DNA of 64,000 nucleotides from Ophiostoma sp. CBS 140.51 (taxonomy: Eukaryota > Ascomycota > Sordariomycetes > Ophiostomatales > Ophiostomataceae). The position numbers and the translations under genes were made by a program. The stretch lies in the NCBI GenBank assembly GCA_029298735.1, contig JANSLP010000036.1, forward strand, positions 113,836-177,835, read 5' to 3'. Positions 1 to 12,500 of the stretch are shown in pieces; positions within the stretch are counted from its first letter, which is position 1; every line of letters begins with the position of its first letter. The notes under the pieces were generated by a model. It was given only the letters and a program-made list of their open reading frames with translations. It had not been told where the DNA came from and ran no database searches.

Positions 1-274
1 TGTTGACCGGGTTGGCTGTCTTGCTGGCGTTGAGCGTGGCGGCCATGATGCCCCGCAGCACCGTCAGGCGCGCCTTGTCCTTGGCCTTCATCGCCTCCTT
101 GAGGTCGCCCCGGAGCTTGACCAGCAGCGGCGGCGGCGGTGCGTCCTCTTCCGAGGAATACATGCGGTGCTGGGTGCAGCAGCGTGTGGCGTTGGCAGCG
201 ACGGCAAACTGAGAGGAGAGCACCCGGGAGGGCGCGGCAGCGGTCAGCCGCGCGACACTGAGTCTTGAGGCCAT
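1..274 (-). CDS. AIM41: Aim41/YqeY-family mitochondrial protein, 5' end only
   Basis: The ATG is at 274-272 on the minus strand and the frame stays open to the window edge, so only about the first 91 residues are present. Residues 1-38 are rich in Ala, Arg and Ser with almost no acid (begins MASRLSVARLTAAAP), as in a mitochondrial presequence. From about residue 51 the motif LVKLRGDLKEAMKAKDKARL followed by TVLRGIMAATLNASK matches the start of the GatB/YqeY domain found in bacterial YqeY and yeast Aim41. In that family the domain resembles the tail of the GatB amidotransferase subunit; its cellular role is poorly defined, and in yeast it is linked to mitochondrial inheritance. No intron is seen in the visible part. 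The family call is firm for this domain; the C-terminal half cannot be checked here. Confidence 0.88.
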   Translation of the reverse strand, partial: MASRLSVARLTAAAPSRVLSSQFAVAANATRCCTQHRMYSSEEDAPPPPLLVKLRGDLKEAMKAKDKARLTVLRGIMAATLNASKTANPVN

Positions 275-3223
275 CTTGGGAGGTGGGTTGTGTGGGGAGG
301 TCGTCGAGGAGCAGCAAAATGACTTCGGCAGCGGTTTGTAATGATTCAGACTTCGTTGGGGGTATTGCGCGTGGTCAGGTAGTTGTCGTTGTTACTTCGT
401 AAACGGTGGTATGAGTTGAGAGTTTGCCGACCTAAAATTTTGCTCCCAAGCTGCGAAAGGCTCCCGAATTGGCCAGTCAGATAGTCAGATTGCGGTGTTG
501 CACCAACACGCCTAGGGCCGGCCTAGGGCGGGAAGGCGGTTGAAAAATAACGGGTCGAGTGTGCCATTGGAGAAGCAAAAAGATGCGCTATTTCGAGCTG
601 CCAAAGCTGCTCCATATCGCGGCAAGACCACACACACTTGTGCGCTAATAATGTCAGTAGATCACGACCTGCCAGAGATCTGCTTTGTGATGAACGCCCA
701 ATTGGGCACCAAACGCGCCTATTAGAATAATCCGATCTGCGAAATTCTGTCATATTGGGATGGCATTGGCCGTCTGAGGCATACGTCGTTTTTGCTGAAG
801 AGCTGCCGACCCGCCTGGAGCAGGCTCCAAAGATTTGAAGTAAAGGGGACAAAGTGAAGCGAGCATGTCGGTGGGCAATAAGCCGGCGATGCAGTTACCC
901 ATAACGGCCAGGCACAAACGCGTCTTGGGGATCCATCTGAAGTAGAGAACAAAAATGTCTCCGTGATGTTTGACTGGCCAGTCAGTCACCTGACGGCTGG
1001 AGGAGCAACAGGGGGCTGCTTCGCGGATGCTCCCCGAGATCAGACCGTGCTCCAGATGGGCCTTGATGCCCTGGCTAGCGCGTGTTTTTGTCGTCTTTTG
1101 TGAAGCCGAGTGGCCCATCCGGCATAGCTCGAGCTTCAAGTCCCGTCAACGGTTAGCTGAAAACTGGAGATAGGCTGCCGATACATCGTAACTCGGAAGA
1201 TATCACAAAATACGGAACACGGCATGATAAAACGTACCTGTGCGAGTCTGTCGCCCACCTGTCAGAACAAACGCCTCGGTCTATCCACAGGCAAAGTTTG
1301 ACAAGATTTCATATCATATGCCGACCTTGTTTCCTCCAATGTTCGAGCCTCGTTGTTTTGATGATGGAAATGGCCTTCGATGAAGATAATTTGAAGCTTG
1401 ATGGATCAGCGGCAGTCGGTTCCGTTTTTGTGACGCCCTCAACTGATCGAGGCGCGTCGTTCGCCCGAGAGCGAATGCCCCTTGTGTGCTCTGGGTCACC
1501 GTTGTGAGAGGTCCCAGATAGAGCTCCACCCACACTAACACCCTCCCAACTGGAGATCAATTTAAACAGTGGTCTGTCAGACATGGATGTGCTGTGAAGG
1601 AGAGCTGACCACCACTCGCTGCCATCCCTTCTTCGGCGTTCATGTGCCAGACGAGTCCTCGTGTTTGTCAAGCCATGCTGTGGGCACGGTCGAGTAAAGG
1701 CGATGGAGGATGGGAGATGGAGAAGACGAGGCGAAGGAAGCCACAACGCTGCATGCAAGCAGCAGCCCGTTGGGCAGAAACCCGCTTGATATCCTTGTCG
1801 TGAACATGGAAGATCGGACTGGGCCTGACTATGCGAGGAGGGATGATCCGCAAGTGAACTCCCGGCCACAGGCCAGGCCCTCTTCCGTCGACACCCTTCC
1901 CATGCTAAAGCTTGGCTTGCCCAGGCAGGCCGACGTGTGGGTTGTTGGGTAGCTTCTGACAGGAGAGATGGCAAAGCCTGGCCGGCGGCTATCTGGTTAG
2001 GCCAACCACCTTGTCGTAAATTGTGACAGGCGGCAAACAAGGCATTGTGACGAGATCTATTGCCATGTTAGCACTGCCATCTTCGTGGGGGAAATGATAT
2101 GTTTGGATGCTCCTCTTACTTTTGTGATTCCTCCTCTTCATTTCCTTGACCCAGCACTTCCGTATGCGGAGAACCTGGCCCCGTTGCGTATCTGTTCTTG
2201 CTGAAAGGTGGGTGTCGAGCGAGAAGGATATCGTCCATCCCTTGTCACTTTTTTTCGTCCTTAAGATAGTTTTTGTCGCCTGTTGTGACATATTACCCCT
2301 GAATATGAAATCGGCAAGAGCGTCGGAATTCGCTCATAATGGGATGCACCTTCCACCTTCCACCCCGTACTTTGAATCTAGTGATTCGCTCCTTCTCTTC
2401 CGGCCCCCCAACACACTCGCTTTTCCCCAATGCTCAATACACACCATCGGGCATTACTGCACCCATTGCTCCTGCCATTATCAGATATAGGGCCGCAATT
2501 CGGCGCCGTACGCTGCCATGGAAGGTGCGACTTTGCCTATTGCGGCCACGCCTTCCACATACATCAACCTCCTCCAACGCAGCTTCCTTCCTTTGAGAGA
2601 AAAGATCAATTTGATCTTTGTCATCCATCTCGCCGTTCGGCCTCACTCCTTTTGTCTGATCTCTTACAAGCCATTTCAAAACAACAACAATCTCTCAACA
2701 CACACGCACAGCACTCGATTCGAAAAAGCACCACACGCATACCCAAAGGTCGGGCTAAGCTTTGAGCTTGAAAGAAATGTATGAATTGTCTATTGTCTAT
2801 TAGCAAATGGCAAGAGGCTCGCATATTTGTATATAATTGCTACCATGGAAAACGCAATGCTATGCAAAAAGCCAAAAAAAAAAAGCAAAAACCGAGAACA
2901 GAACAGAAGACCAGCTAACTGTAAAAGTGGCTAGTACCATGAATCGAAGTCGATGAACGCAGCAGAGGAGCTCCGCAAAGGTGCTCCAGACGCACATTTC
3001 ACCCAGCCAAGGGTCCGTTTGAGAACAAGACAGAAAGGCTTCGGGCCTGCTAACATGCCTCGACACTCCTCGGCATGCGCCATTGTAAGCCAAGATTCCA
3101 TCATGGACGCTTCCGCCCGATGCACACATATCTGAAAGACGGCCGAGTGTTAGTATCTGCCCCTTATTGTATAGAAGATTTGGAAGATGGGCTTATTGGA
3201 AAGACTCACAATGGAAAGTATGC
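275..3223. other. Intergenic stretch, no supported gene
   Basis: This 2.9 kb lies upstream of the AIM41 start and beyond the 3' end of the methyltransferase gene. Open frames here (the longest about 240 codons, minus, 1309-2040) have no recognisable motif and look like chance. Positions 2400-2760 on the plus strand are rich in C, T and CA-repeats like a fungal 5' leader, but no coding frame follows. An 11-A run sits at 2874-2884. Confidence 0.5.
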
Positions 3224-5099
3224 CTAGATAGGAACCGACAAAAAAGGCGTTAGCTGATCATCGACATAGACACTGCAGAACCTCAACGGTATATCAAAAT
3301 GGCAAGCAAGCTGGAAGGCCGTTGAAAGTCATATCCTCCGAGTCAAGCCTCATCCCAATCTATGCCATACCTTCATTGCTGGGTTGCTTGCTTCTTGTCG
3401 AGCTTGTGCGATCAACACCTGTGCTTGGTCGAAGGGCATCCTGTGAGTTCACCCAAGAGATATATCGTCAGCCTAGAATAATAAACTAACACCACCAGGC
3501 TTTATGTACCAGGTCTCTCGCCGACACAACCGCGGCTTTCGGGCTAAAAAGCATTGGAAACAGACTCACCCTAATCTTTGCGTAAAGATGTACATCGCCT
3601 GTGATGACAACAATCGTTGTACGTTCTCCCGGTTTATTCGTCCAACTTGGTTCATCCGAGGATCTGCAATACTGACGTTAGAATAGGAGGCAAATCTCGG
3701 GGGTTTCTTTGAAATACGTTATTCTCTTACCGGTCGGCCACCCGCACATCGGCATTTGTATACAATTCGTCTCGACGTCCACGAATCCGGCATGGCGTAC
3801 AAGCTCTTTCATCCGGAGCGGTACCCTCGGGTCTTTGACATCGCTGGCACCCTGCAAGTATAACTCGGACCACTGACTGAGTCCACTTCCTGTTTCGCAT
3901 CGCCGCCAGTTAGTATAAGCTCTGTGCACAACAAGCTCCCTCGCCTTGCCGGCATATACTACTCACTGGGTGTCAAAGATCCGTTGTCTGATTGCGCATT
4001 GAAGTATATCTCGACGATTTGGCACCAGCCTCCAGGTCGTATTACCCGGTGCATATCTTTCAGGTAACTTCTCCATCGCCCCGCGTTGATGCCTCCAGCA
4101 ACCATCTGACTGTGTACTAGATCGAACTCGCCCGTGTTAAATGTGAACCTGTGGAGATAATTCGTGGTCAGAAATGCACAACTCCAAATATCACAAAGGT
4201 GTGCACAACCGTGCCAACAATGGGTCCGTACCTCTTGTTCAGGTCGTCTACCTGAAAACCAAGATTGGGCAAGTCGACATATTGATCCATATGGGGGCTG
4301 ACATCGATTCCGAGAACCTATTATGAGCAATGGGTCAGCATGTGCATATCCTCGCCATACCCTCTTGTCCTTCTTCCGTCGAAAACAAGCATTCGCTGCA
4401 AGCTGCCGTCTCCGAGAGAGACTTTGTCCAAGTCCAGCCATCGCCGCCAACGAGGTTAATGACGTCTTCTCGTGGACAGAGGCAGGCTAAACGCGGCCTG
4501 GGTCACAGATTCGAATACCTCGTGACCGACAAACCCACGAGTTGCAAAGATTTCGGCGGCACAACTCAAAACATGGAGAAGCCTAATGAATACATACCTC
4601 GCATTCCGGATACAATGCGGCAACCTCGGCTGCCCAAGCTCCTGTGCCGAAGCCGCAGTCGAGAACTTTTCTCGGTTCAATGGGTGGGAAAATCAAACGG
4701 TCGTCGAAAACTTTTCTGAACGCTTCGTGAGCAACCTGCAGCCGTTCAACTTCATCCTGTCTACAAGTTAGCAATGACATATCCTGCGGCTCGCTTTTGG
4801 TGCTCTTTGGTGCTGCCCCTCTCGATCCTGGGTGATGCGAAAATGCAATTGCCAGAAAGAGGGCCGGTCAATACCTCGTCTATGGGAGAGAAATACACGT
4901 TGTTCTGTAATGAGTAACGCTGGTAGTCTCTTCCGTGGATTGTGACGGTTTGTATGTATATCTCATCCAGAGGAACGGTCTGATCGTAACTGTTGCTGTC
5001 AGTATTGGTTTTGCTAACTTTATCAAAGGGGCGTGCAACAAAACAAAAACAAAAACAAAAAACTCAAGAACTCGGTTGCTATTACCTCTCGGCTGCCAT
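3224..5099 (-). CDS. LaeA-like SAM-dependent methyltransferase, nine exons
   Basis: Exons, in transcript order: 5099-5086, 4989-4875, 4756-4598, 4317-4232, 4148-3967, 3889-3731, 3663-3570, 3440-3371, 3310-3224. They total 966 nt (321 residues) and all phases agree. The N-terminus has the family signature of a Tyr-rich segment (HGRDYQRYSLQNNVYFSP) followed by IDEDEVERLQVAHEAF. SAM motif I is VLDCGFGTG at residues 74-82; the post-motif Asp is in GIDVSPH; a later motif reads VIRPGGWCQIVEIYF. This is the Methyltransf_23 layout of LaeA and its many paralogues, which methylate unknown or small-molecule targets and can affect secondary metabolism. No biosynthetic neighbours are present, so a regulatory or tailoring role is open. 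The last exon (ends FLSVPI) lacks the usual YxVYxxYGRKP-like ending, so the final splice is the least certain part. Confidence 0.83.
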
Positions 5100-5432
5100 C
5101 GCGGCGAAATTGTGCAAGTCTACCAAGCGTCACAAGAAGTTGGCACCGGTGCTGCATTCAAGAGACGAGATCCCACGGTTTTTTTTTTCTGCGTGAAGGA
5201 GACGAAGAGACTGTTGTCAAGAGTCTAAACAGCGATATTTTGAGTGCTCTTTGTCGACTACCAATATGGACGTGTGGCTAGCAACCTGCCCGTCACGAAG
5301 AAAAAGACTTGCTGGCGGGTAGTCGGCTTGAGGGCTTAAAGACTCAGAGCCATATCTGTTAGTCCCCTGGGGCTGTCGAACAGCTATATTTCTGCAGAAA
5401 AAAAGCTGGCACATTTCTACTCCTTTTTCATG

Positions 5433-5453
5433 GAGGGTGTATTACCGCCTGAA
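5433..5453 (+). repeat. 21-bp repeat, copy 1
   Basis: The 21 bases here match those at 6083-6103 at 19 positions; the two differences are transitions. The block CCTCTCGACC also recurs nearby (5481-5490 and 6031-6040), but in the opposite relative order. This suggests rearranged, decayed repeat DNA, not a simple tandem copy. Confidence 0.5.
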
Positions 5454-6082
5454 GGGCAACACAATTTCCTGGAAGTGGACCCTCTCGACCTTGCCAGGTA
5501 GCTTAGATTGGGTGACCAGTGCAGGAGGCTTTCACTCCCCATGATATCGCCGTCGATCTTCACTTTAGGGGCACTTACAGCCGGGAACAGACAGCCCACG
5601 GCCGCGGGAGCTTGGAGTGTGCCTCGCTCCTGGACGGATGTTTCAGTGAGAGACATACTACCCTCACTCCTGGGATGCAGCTCTATATACAAGGTAAGAT
5701 ATTTATGTCTTCTTTCTTTGTCATGTCCTATTGCTTGCTTCTTTGTCTGGATGCGAGGGTTTTCATTTTCCTACCCGAGCACATCTCCAATAAAGAGTAA
5801 AAAGCTGACAGCATCGATTTATTCTGTTTCTTAGGTCTCTCTCAGGTTCTGACCTCCATCCCAACTGGCGACATGCCACCCCACAGAGTTACACTACTCA
5901 CATACATGTGCTTCGCCGCCCCTCCCACGCGTCCAGTTGGGGGCCACAACGCCACGCCGACGGGCCCAAGTATCGAAATAACAGCCACTCTTGTTTGTGT
6001 GGAGGCCAAGTCAGGTCCAACAGAAGGCCACCTCTCGACCCGACCACCAGGCTAGTGGTTCCGACCGGTTTTGCGAGTTTGT

Positions 6083-6103
6083 GAGGGTGTATTGCTGCCT
6101 GAA
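6083..6103 (+). repeat. 21-bp repeat, copy 2
   Basis: Second copy of the 21-bp element at 5433-5453, differing by an A/G and a C/T transition. It lies 650 bp away in the same orientation. Confidence 0.5.
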
Positions 6104-9100
6104 TAATGGAAGCCACAGTCATATCCTATGATATGTCGAGGCTGCTATCTCTCTTCTTTCGGATGGGAAGACGCTTTTGGCGAAGAAGCCGGTGTTTGGG
6201 AGGTACTACTAGGCACGAGAAACATCGTTTGGCGCATCTGACGGGATCACCGCCTCTTACAAGCCCTCGCTATATGTGCGGCTTCCACGCTGGTGGCGGC
6301 ACTGCGTCCTATCTCAAGAGACCAACGGGAGTGTGGGTGGTGCTGTGTCCTTTGCTTTGCTGGCAACACTTTGAAGTCCATTTGCCTAGACCTGGTCTCG
6401 GTTTAATGTGCAGCCCCTATTTTATGGACACGATCACCTTTCTCGGATTGAAGAAGGAGGGTCCAGTTGGCTCGACTAAAGTTTGAGGCCACAACCTTGG
6501 CTTGGTCCTTGTCGCTGGAGAGTTTATTGCAAGGTTCCACCCCACACACCATCTTGTGTTCTGTCGCCTTTTCCTCCCTGGTCCTTGTTTTGGCATAACA
6601 CCGGTAGGTCCACTATTTGCTTCCACACACTCCAGAACTGTGTTTCCTTTTGTCATTTTCCTTGCCATGTCTCGCAGACCGCCAGGTTGAGAGTTCAAAT
6701 GGTTCAAATGACTTGCTGTCGCCACATCGCGCACAATATTTTGCAAGGGTCTAACTGACGGCGTGAATAGTGGAGTACCCTGTCTTCCGTTCTGCTCCCT
6801 TTCCTCACTCTGCAGCAATGTTTCAAACTCCTTGATCGCGGCAGGTATTCCTGATACGGAAGATACAAAGTATGGCGACACGGCTAGTACTTGTACCCGT
6901 GCTTTGTCTATATTGTCACAACATCAAAATCGAGTGTCGACCTAGCAAATCTCCCAGATATACGACCAGGCATCACAGTTTTCCAACAGCGCGGCGCAAA
7001 ATTTACCAGCGCGTGGCGCGGGTAGCAATACTTAACTGGACCTGGACCTTTTCCTCCTTGCAAGAGAGCCGCAGCCGACACTGCCGCGCACCCACGCAAC
7101 GCACGTCTGCTGTGAAAAGCAGAGAAAGGGATCGCCGACAAAACGGTCTCTTTTTGCAGTGTTATGAGTGGGGTGTATCTCACTTTGTATGTACCCGTAC
7201 AGTGTACATACATATACAGCGCAGTGCATAAGTCGAAAAGGAGCACAAAACATTCCGCTCTGCATTGGGGAGTTGCACAGCTACAGAGGCTTGTGTTTCC
7301 TCGGGCAGCAAATGCTTGGAAATGGGAACGATACGAAAGCCTCTCAGAAAAACCCGAGGACATGGACTTGGGATTCAGAATGGCAAAATCGGCTTCGGCC
7401 CCGCCAGGGTGTTGCCGTCCTTTGGTGTCTTTTGGGGTTTGCTTAACCTTGAACGGGCAAGGAAAACAAAAAAAGAAAGGGGCGTTGACCCAAAAGAAAC
7501 AAAACGAAAAAGTCCCTAGAAGATTTGCTCACCGAGAAATGGGGACTTCTTCTAGGGGAGGCAGGGTCCCATCTGTCGGTCAGACAAGCGCAATTTCTCT
7601 GATCATATCATTATTTCCCGGTTTCTTGGTTCAGCGAAGCCCGCAAGGGTTTGGTGCGGTAGAACAAAATTTTGTTCTGGTCGCTGCAAACACATTTCTA
7701 TTGCAGATTTTACATGGCACATCCATGTCAACGAAGGGGTGTTGGGTCCCCCGAAGAAAAACGTGGGCGGGGCCTAGTCACCGAACTAGAACGTCATTTT
7801 GTTCTGGTGGAAGAATAAGGCAAATTGTCTCTCAACTTCTTTGAAAGGTGAGTAGCCATTGTTTACCCCGTGAACTAGCCCCAGCAACCTCATATGTGTA
7901 CTTCATACTTCACAAACTCAATCCAGTGCAATCATTTGCGTCTCTCTGCCGTTACTAATTCCGCTCTAACTAACATGGCAGCAAGAGAACAGACAGAGCA
8001 GACCCTCGGACTCCGAACCAGCCAAAATTGCTGGCGGGCAAACTACACAGTGATCATCCCAAATCCCGCGGTTGCATATGGGGACGAGCTCGTTTTTACA
8101 CTGGTCCTGCGTCCTGCTACGCCGTTCCTACACATGCTTGAACACGATATACCACAGTAGAGACCGGCCGGCAAACATACACAGACCGAGCAGCAAGTCA
8201 TTTTCATCTCGTCGTCCAGCTACCCACAGCACTCCTCGCGTCCTCACCGGTTGAAGAATGCCCTGCAAAGCAACGTCATGAGCGCAACGCTGCACCTCGG
8301 GAATGCCTGCAGAAGCAGATCCTTTCTTTATCTTTGCTTCTTCGAACTGTATCGTTTGCATTGACGGCAAGGGGAGAAATCCTACAACGAAATTCAATAT
8401 TCCCCATGCTGGAGTTTCCAGCGATTTTCCAGCGATTCCAGCACAATGGTCACGGCTAGCAAGGAGCATCTTTCGATGGGCCAGGCGACCCTGGGCTGTT
8501 CTGGCTCCGCCCCTGGCGTCACGCCAAAAAGCCTGAAACTTGGCCTTGCGGGACGAGATGCGGCACTAGGCCCTCCTCAAGCGAGCACACTAGCCGTCCA
8601 GGGCAGGCACGAAGACACATACGGCAAGGCGCCATGATGAACGGAATAAAACACGACACGCGTGTGCTCCATCTCAGGAGGAGGATACGATGGAAGAGCA
8701 GATGTCCTTTCCAGTGGGTTAAATCAGGTTCCGCAGGTCGCAAAATACTTTGACTCCTTTTCCCAAGGACAGGGACATCTTCTTGGCCACCTCGTGACGA
8801 GCTTTGGGGACCGGAATACCCTGGCAAACCCAACAGGGAAAACCATCGGCTGGAAATCGAAGAGCATCTTCTTCTCCGTTTGTATGTTTAGATGGGCGGA
8901 ATGTCGTCAACCTGCCGCATTTGTGCACACGATCAGCAAAATATGTTTCTTCTTTGCTGGAAGCAAAAATCCAACGTCCTTGGTCTTGGCTGGACGACGG
9001 CGCCAGAAGGGGCCGAGTTCTTGTTTCGGGCGCTTCCAAACCGTCGGGACTTGGAGGTGTTTTCCTGCTTCCCTCACTGATGTCGTGCTTGTTCTGCTAC

Positions 9101-9486
9101 TCGGACAGCAGAAAGGACCCGACCCACTCAGCACGAGCTCCATTCCGCTTCTGTCAGTTTCCACCGACTCCAGTTCACTTCGTCCTCGTGTGCATCTGTC
9201 GAATGCTTGCGAATTCAAACACTGGACGGCATGAAACAGTGACGGCCAGCCATACATATGCCATTGCTATGTTTGGAAACCTTTCGAACCCCAGAAAACT
9301 AGGGACACTGACAGATGGCCGTGCTGATTTCCGAGCACAACTTTCCATCCTTTTTTTCGCACCCACTGCAGGGGCCAGCCATGAACAGCCGCGCTTTCAC
9401 ATAATTTATCTTCTTGATGGTTCAGGGCGGCGCATTTCCGCCACCTCAAAGGAGTAATGCTACTCACTCAGTAACTGAACACGGAC

Positions 9487-9513
9487 AAGTCAACCAAGTC
9501 AGCCAAGTCAACC
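9487..9513 (+). repeat. 9-bp tandem repeat, three copies
   Basis: Three head-to-tail copies of AAGTCAACC, with one G substitution in the middle copy. No function is evident. Confidence 0.7.
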
Positions 9514-12500
9514 ACCGCGAAGATCCTACCTCGCCCAGTACTAAGAATGGAATACATGCATCTGTTCTCATGTTCCCTTCGTTCTCAAGTACGAATCTGC
9601 AAGCAGACACGAGGAGACTCAGCTCACGCAGCGGGCCCATCCTATCTCACAGCCCTCGGTGGCATGCTCGAATGATACTGCTCCACGTCAACAGAATCCA
9701 CCTCGTCCGGTCGTCTGGAAAAGTCGACCTTGACCTGCCTCGTGCAGCACTCACGACGTCGCACTTCCTTGATTTTTCTGCTCCTTTCCTGCCCTATTTG
9801 TCCTGCCTCCATCTTCCAGATCCATCCACCCGCATGCAAAACGCATCTTATTATAAGAAGTATGTCGTACTCGCATTTCCGCTATTAACAACACCCCATC
9901 CCATCCTAGACCGGCGTATTGCCAGTTAGCCTTGGCTCGTTATGTTTTTTCCCTTGTATTGTGTTTGTCTATCTGTCTGTTTGTCCACTTGTCCACATAC
10001 TGTACTTTGCTTTTTCTTCCTTCGGCGGTCATGTTGCTGCATTGCGGCACGCTCCTCCTCCGCCCGCAGGTGCATGCATGTCCATTGACAGTTTCTCGTG
10101 AATCGCGAATTGTGATCAAGCACAAACACCAACTTTTTTCCAATGGCCGCGGACAATAGACAAGCGCAACAACAAACAACAGTTGTTATTGACGGAAACT
10201 ACACAACCACAAGCGCTTGGCCATGGTCGGGCTCGCCAGGTCGGCCCGGTGGCCTCACCTGTCCTGGCCGGGCAAAACAGGGCCTGCTGGCCATGTTATT
10301 TCGGCCACCCGCTAGCCATACATGAGCTGCAGGCACTGAGACTGCGAGAGGAAATGCGAATACGGCCGCAATATGGAATCCACACAACACAGCACCGCAA
10401 GACACGCTTGGTCCTTGTATTTGTACTCTACATCGACGTGTTGTTCGTCCGATCATGCCAAGACACGAAAAACCCGGAATTTTTCAAGAAATCCCATGAT
10501 GGCCTGTTCTCTTTGGCTAAATCAACGTCTGTTACTATGCAACAGCTATCATTAAAAAAAATCCCCCGCCGCTGCATCGCTTCTTTTCCCTCTTTTGTTG
10601 AAGAGGGGTGGACTTTTTGGCCGCCGGCCGGCCATTATGCAAAGGAAGATTATGCGAGAGAATGCGGCTAGGCCAGCCTGGCCGGCCATCATATTAAGAT
10701 GAAAGAGAGCAAGTTGTGTCGGGCACGGTGCCTGATTACAGGACCGGGTTGAGTTGACAGAGTTGCGACTGTATCCGACAGTCTGGGTGCACCACCAGAC
10801 CTCTCCCACAGTGCACCCTTCAACCTTTGCTATGACTAGTCAAAAACAACTGTGACTTCATAGCTGAACTTGCACATCATAGGTTTGATGCAAGCCTTTC
10901 CTTGCATCTTCCCTTAGCAGCCCAGCAAACTCGCATTCTTTCCGCCAACCTTGCACAGATAGCACTCTCTCATCGAGAGTGAGGACCTTTGATCAAGAAC
11001 CCTGTTATCCCTGCACAGAGAATGAAGACAGTTGGTCGCCGAGACTGCACAGGGCACGGGAGCATGCACATCACTCCTCTCTCCACGCATTTCTTCCTTT
11101 TTCTCTTCCACGAGCAAAATTGAGGTGTTCTAGCGTGGACCAAATTTATGTACGTGATACGGAGCATACTCCCCCTTCTCACTTATTTTGTTCCCTTTGC
11201 CTTGGTTCTTCCTTCATCCTTCTGTCGTCCTGCTCGGGTTTCTTTGCTGATCATTTTTGCTTCAGTGTCGTAATTTTAACGGCCCGCCGGAGCTACATCT
11301 TCGAACAAGGGTGTGACAAACCGCAAATCAGGGCAGGGGCTCAGAAGGCGCTGGGAAACATCACTCCGCGTCTCTGTTCTCTGGACTTTGCGAGTCTCAC
11401 AGTGAACAACCAACTGGTCAGCCAGGGCCATGAGTTGGGAATTGAATTTGCCCTTTTCAATACGACAATGCAAGGTTTGAAACAAGCCAAAGCAAGACAT
11501 CGATGTCGAACAAGACACCAGCAAGCAAGACAGGCCCCCCAGTCAACCAACCTCTGCCCCTGGTCAGCCCGTCCACTTCCTCGGGACTGCCGACTTTTGC
11601 AAATGCAAGACACATATTGCAATCATTCAAGTAATCTACCGCCCCCAAATTTTGAATACAACACGACGTATTGCGACGTATTACAGCGTACTACAACAAG
11701 TATGAACACGGTGGACATATGCATAGCATTTGCATCTAATTTCACGACATAGTGGACATATTGCAAGGAAGCCTTACTGGCCAGAACACCTTTTTAGGTT
11801 TGTCTCTACGAAGCGAAGATACACAGAGGCGTACAAGCACATCACGACAAGAAGCAACTACACAGTACATGGTGTTCTTTGCTTATACATAAAAAATAAG
11901 CATGGACAATTTGGCATCCTCATCGAAAATCGACGATCGTAAACATCTCTGTGTACATGTCGGTCCGGTTCTGTGCTACAAACCTTTCATTACGAAACAA
12001 GAAACCACGAGACCGGACATTTTCACCATCAAGGGCATTGCTCGCGGCTTTCCCTGTGCGTCGACAGCACTCCCGGGAGCTCTTGGCCTCAGAAATGACT
12101 TTCAATTTGAGCTGCATGAGTCCAAATTATAGGTAGGTCTTCGTTGGCCCCTATTTTCTAGTTCTTTCTATATTTTACATAATAGCAAAGTTTTCCTCAT
12201 TATTTCCTCCTTAACTTTCTTCTAGGTCACTGACTCTGACAGTCTCTGATATTGCACATCATCTTTATTACACAGTATTCTCATCAGCGCCACACACGAC
12301 ATCAAATTCTTGGGAGTAATCTTCCATGTGAGAGTTTCGTGCAGACGTTCTATTAGTCTTTCTGTCCATAAGTCGTACAGCCACTGGTACACAAGTGCAA
12401 AAAGCATCCTCTGTCTACAACGGCACAAGCAGCATGGTATCGATGACCGCTTTCCCATGTTCCAGGCGGCTGGGAGCAGCCAACGTCTTACGCCGTTTCC

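Noticed and set aside
1309..2040. 243-codon minus-strand frame
   Set aside because: No recognisable motif, mixed composition, and no leader- or intron-like context.
6000..6640. 2A-like peptide motif (VEANSGP) hinting at a non-LTR element
   Set aside because: Functional 2A needs D-x-E-x-N-P-G-P. Here the Asp and the first Pro are missing and no long element frame surrounds it.
7164..7844. 226-codon plus-strand frame
   Set aside because: Changes character along its length, has no domain, and overlaps other open frames of similar quality.
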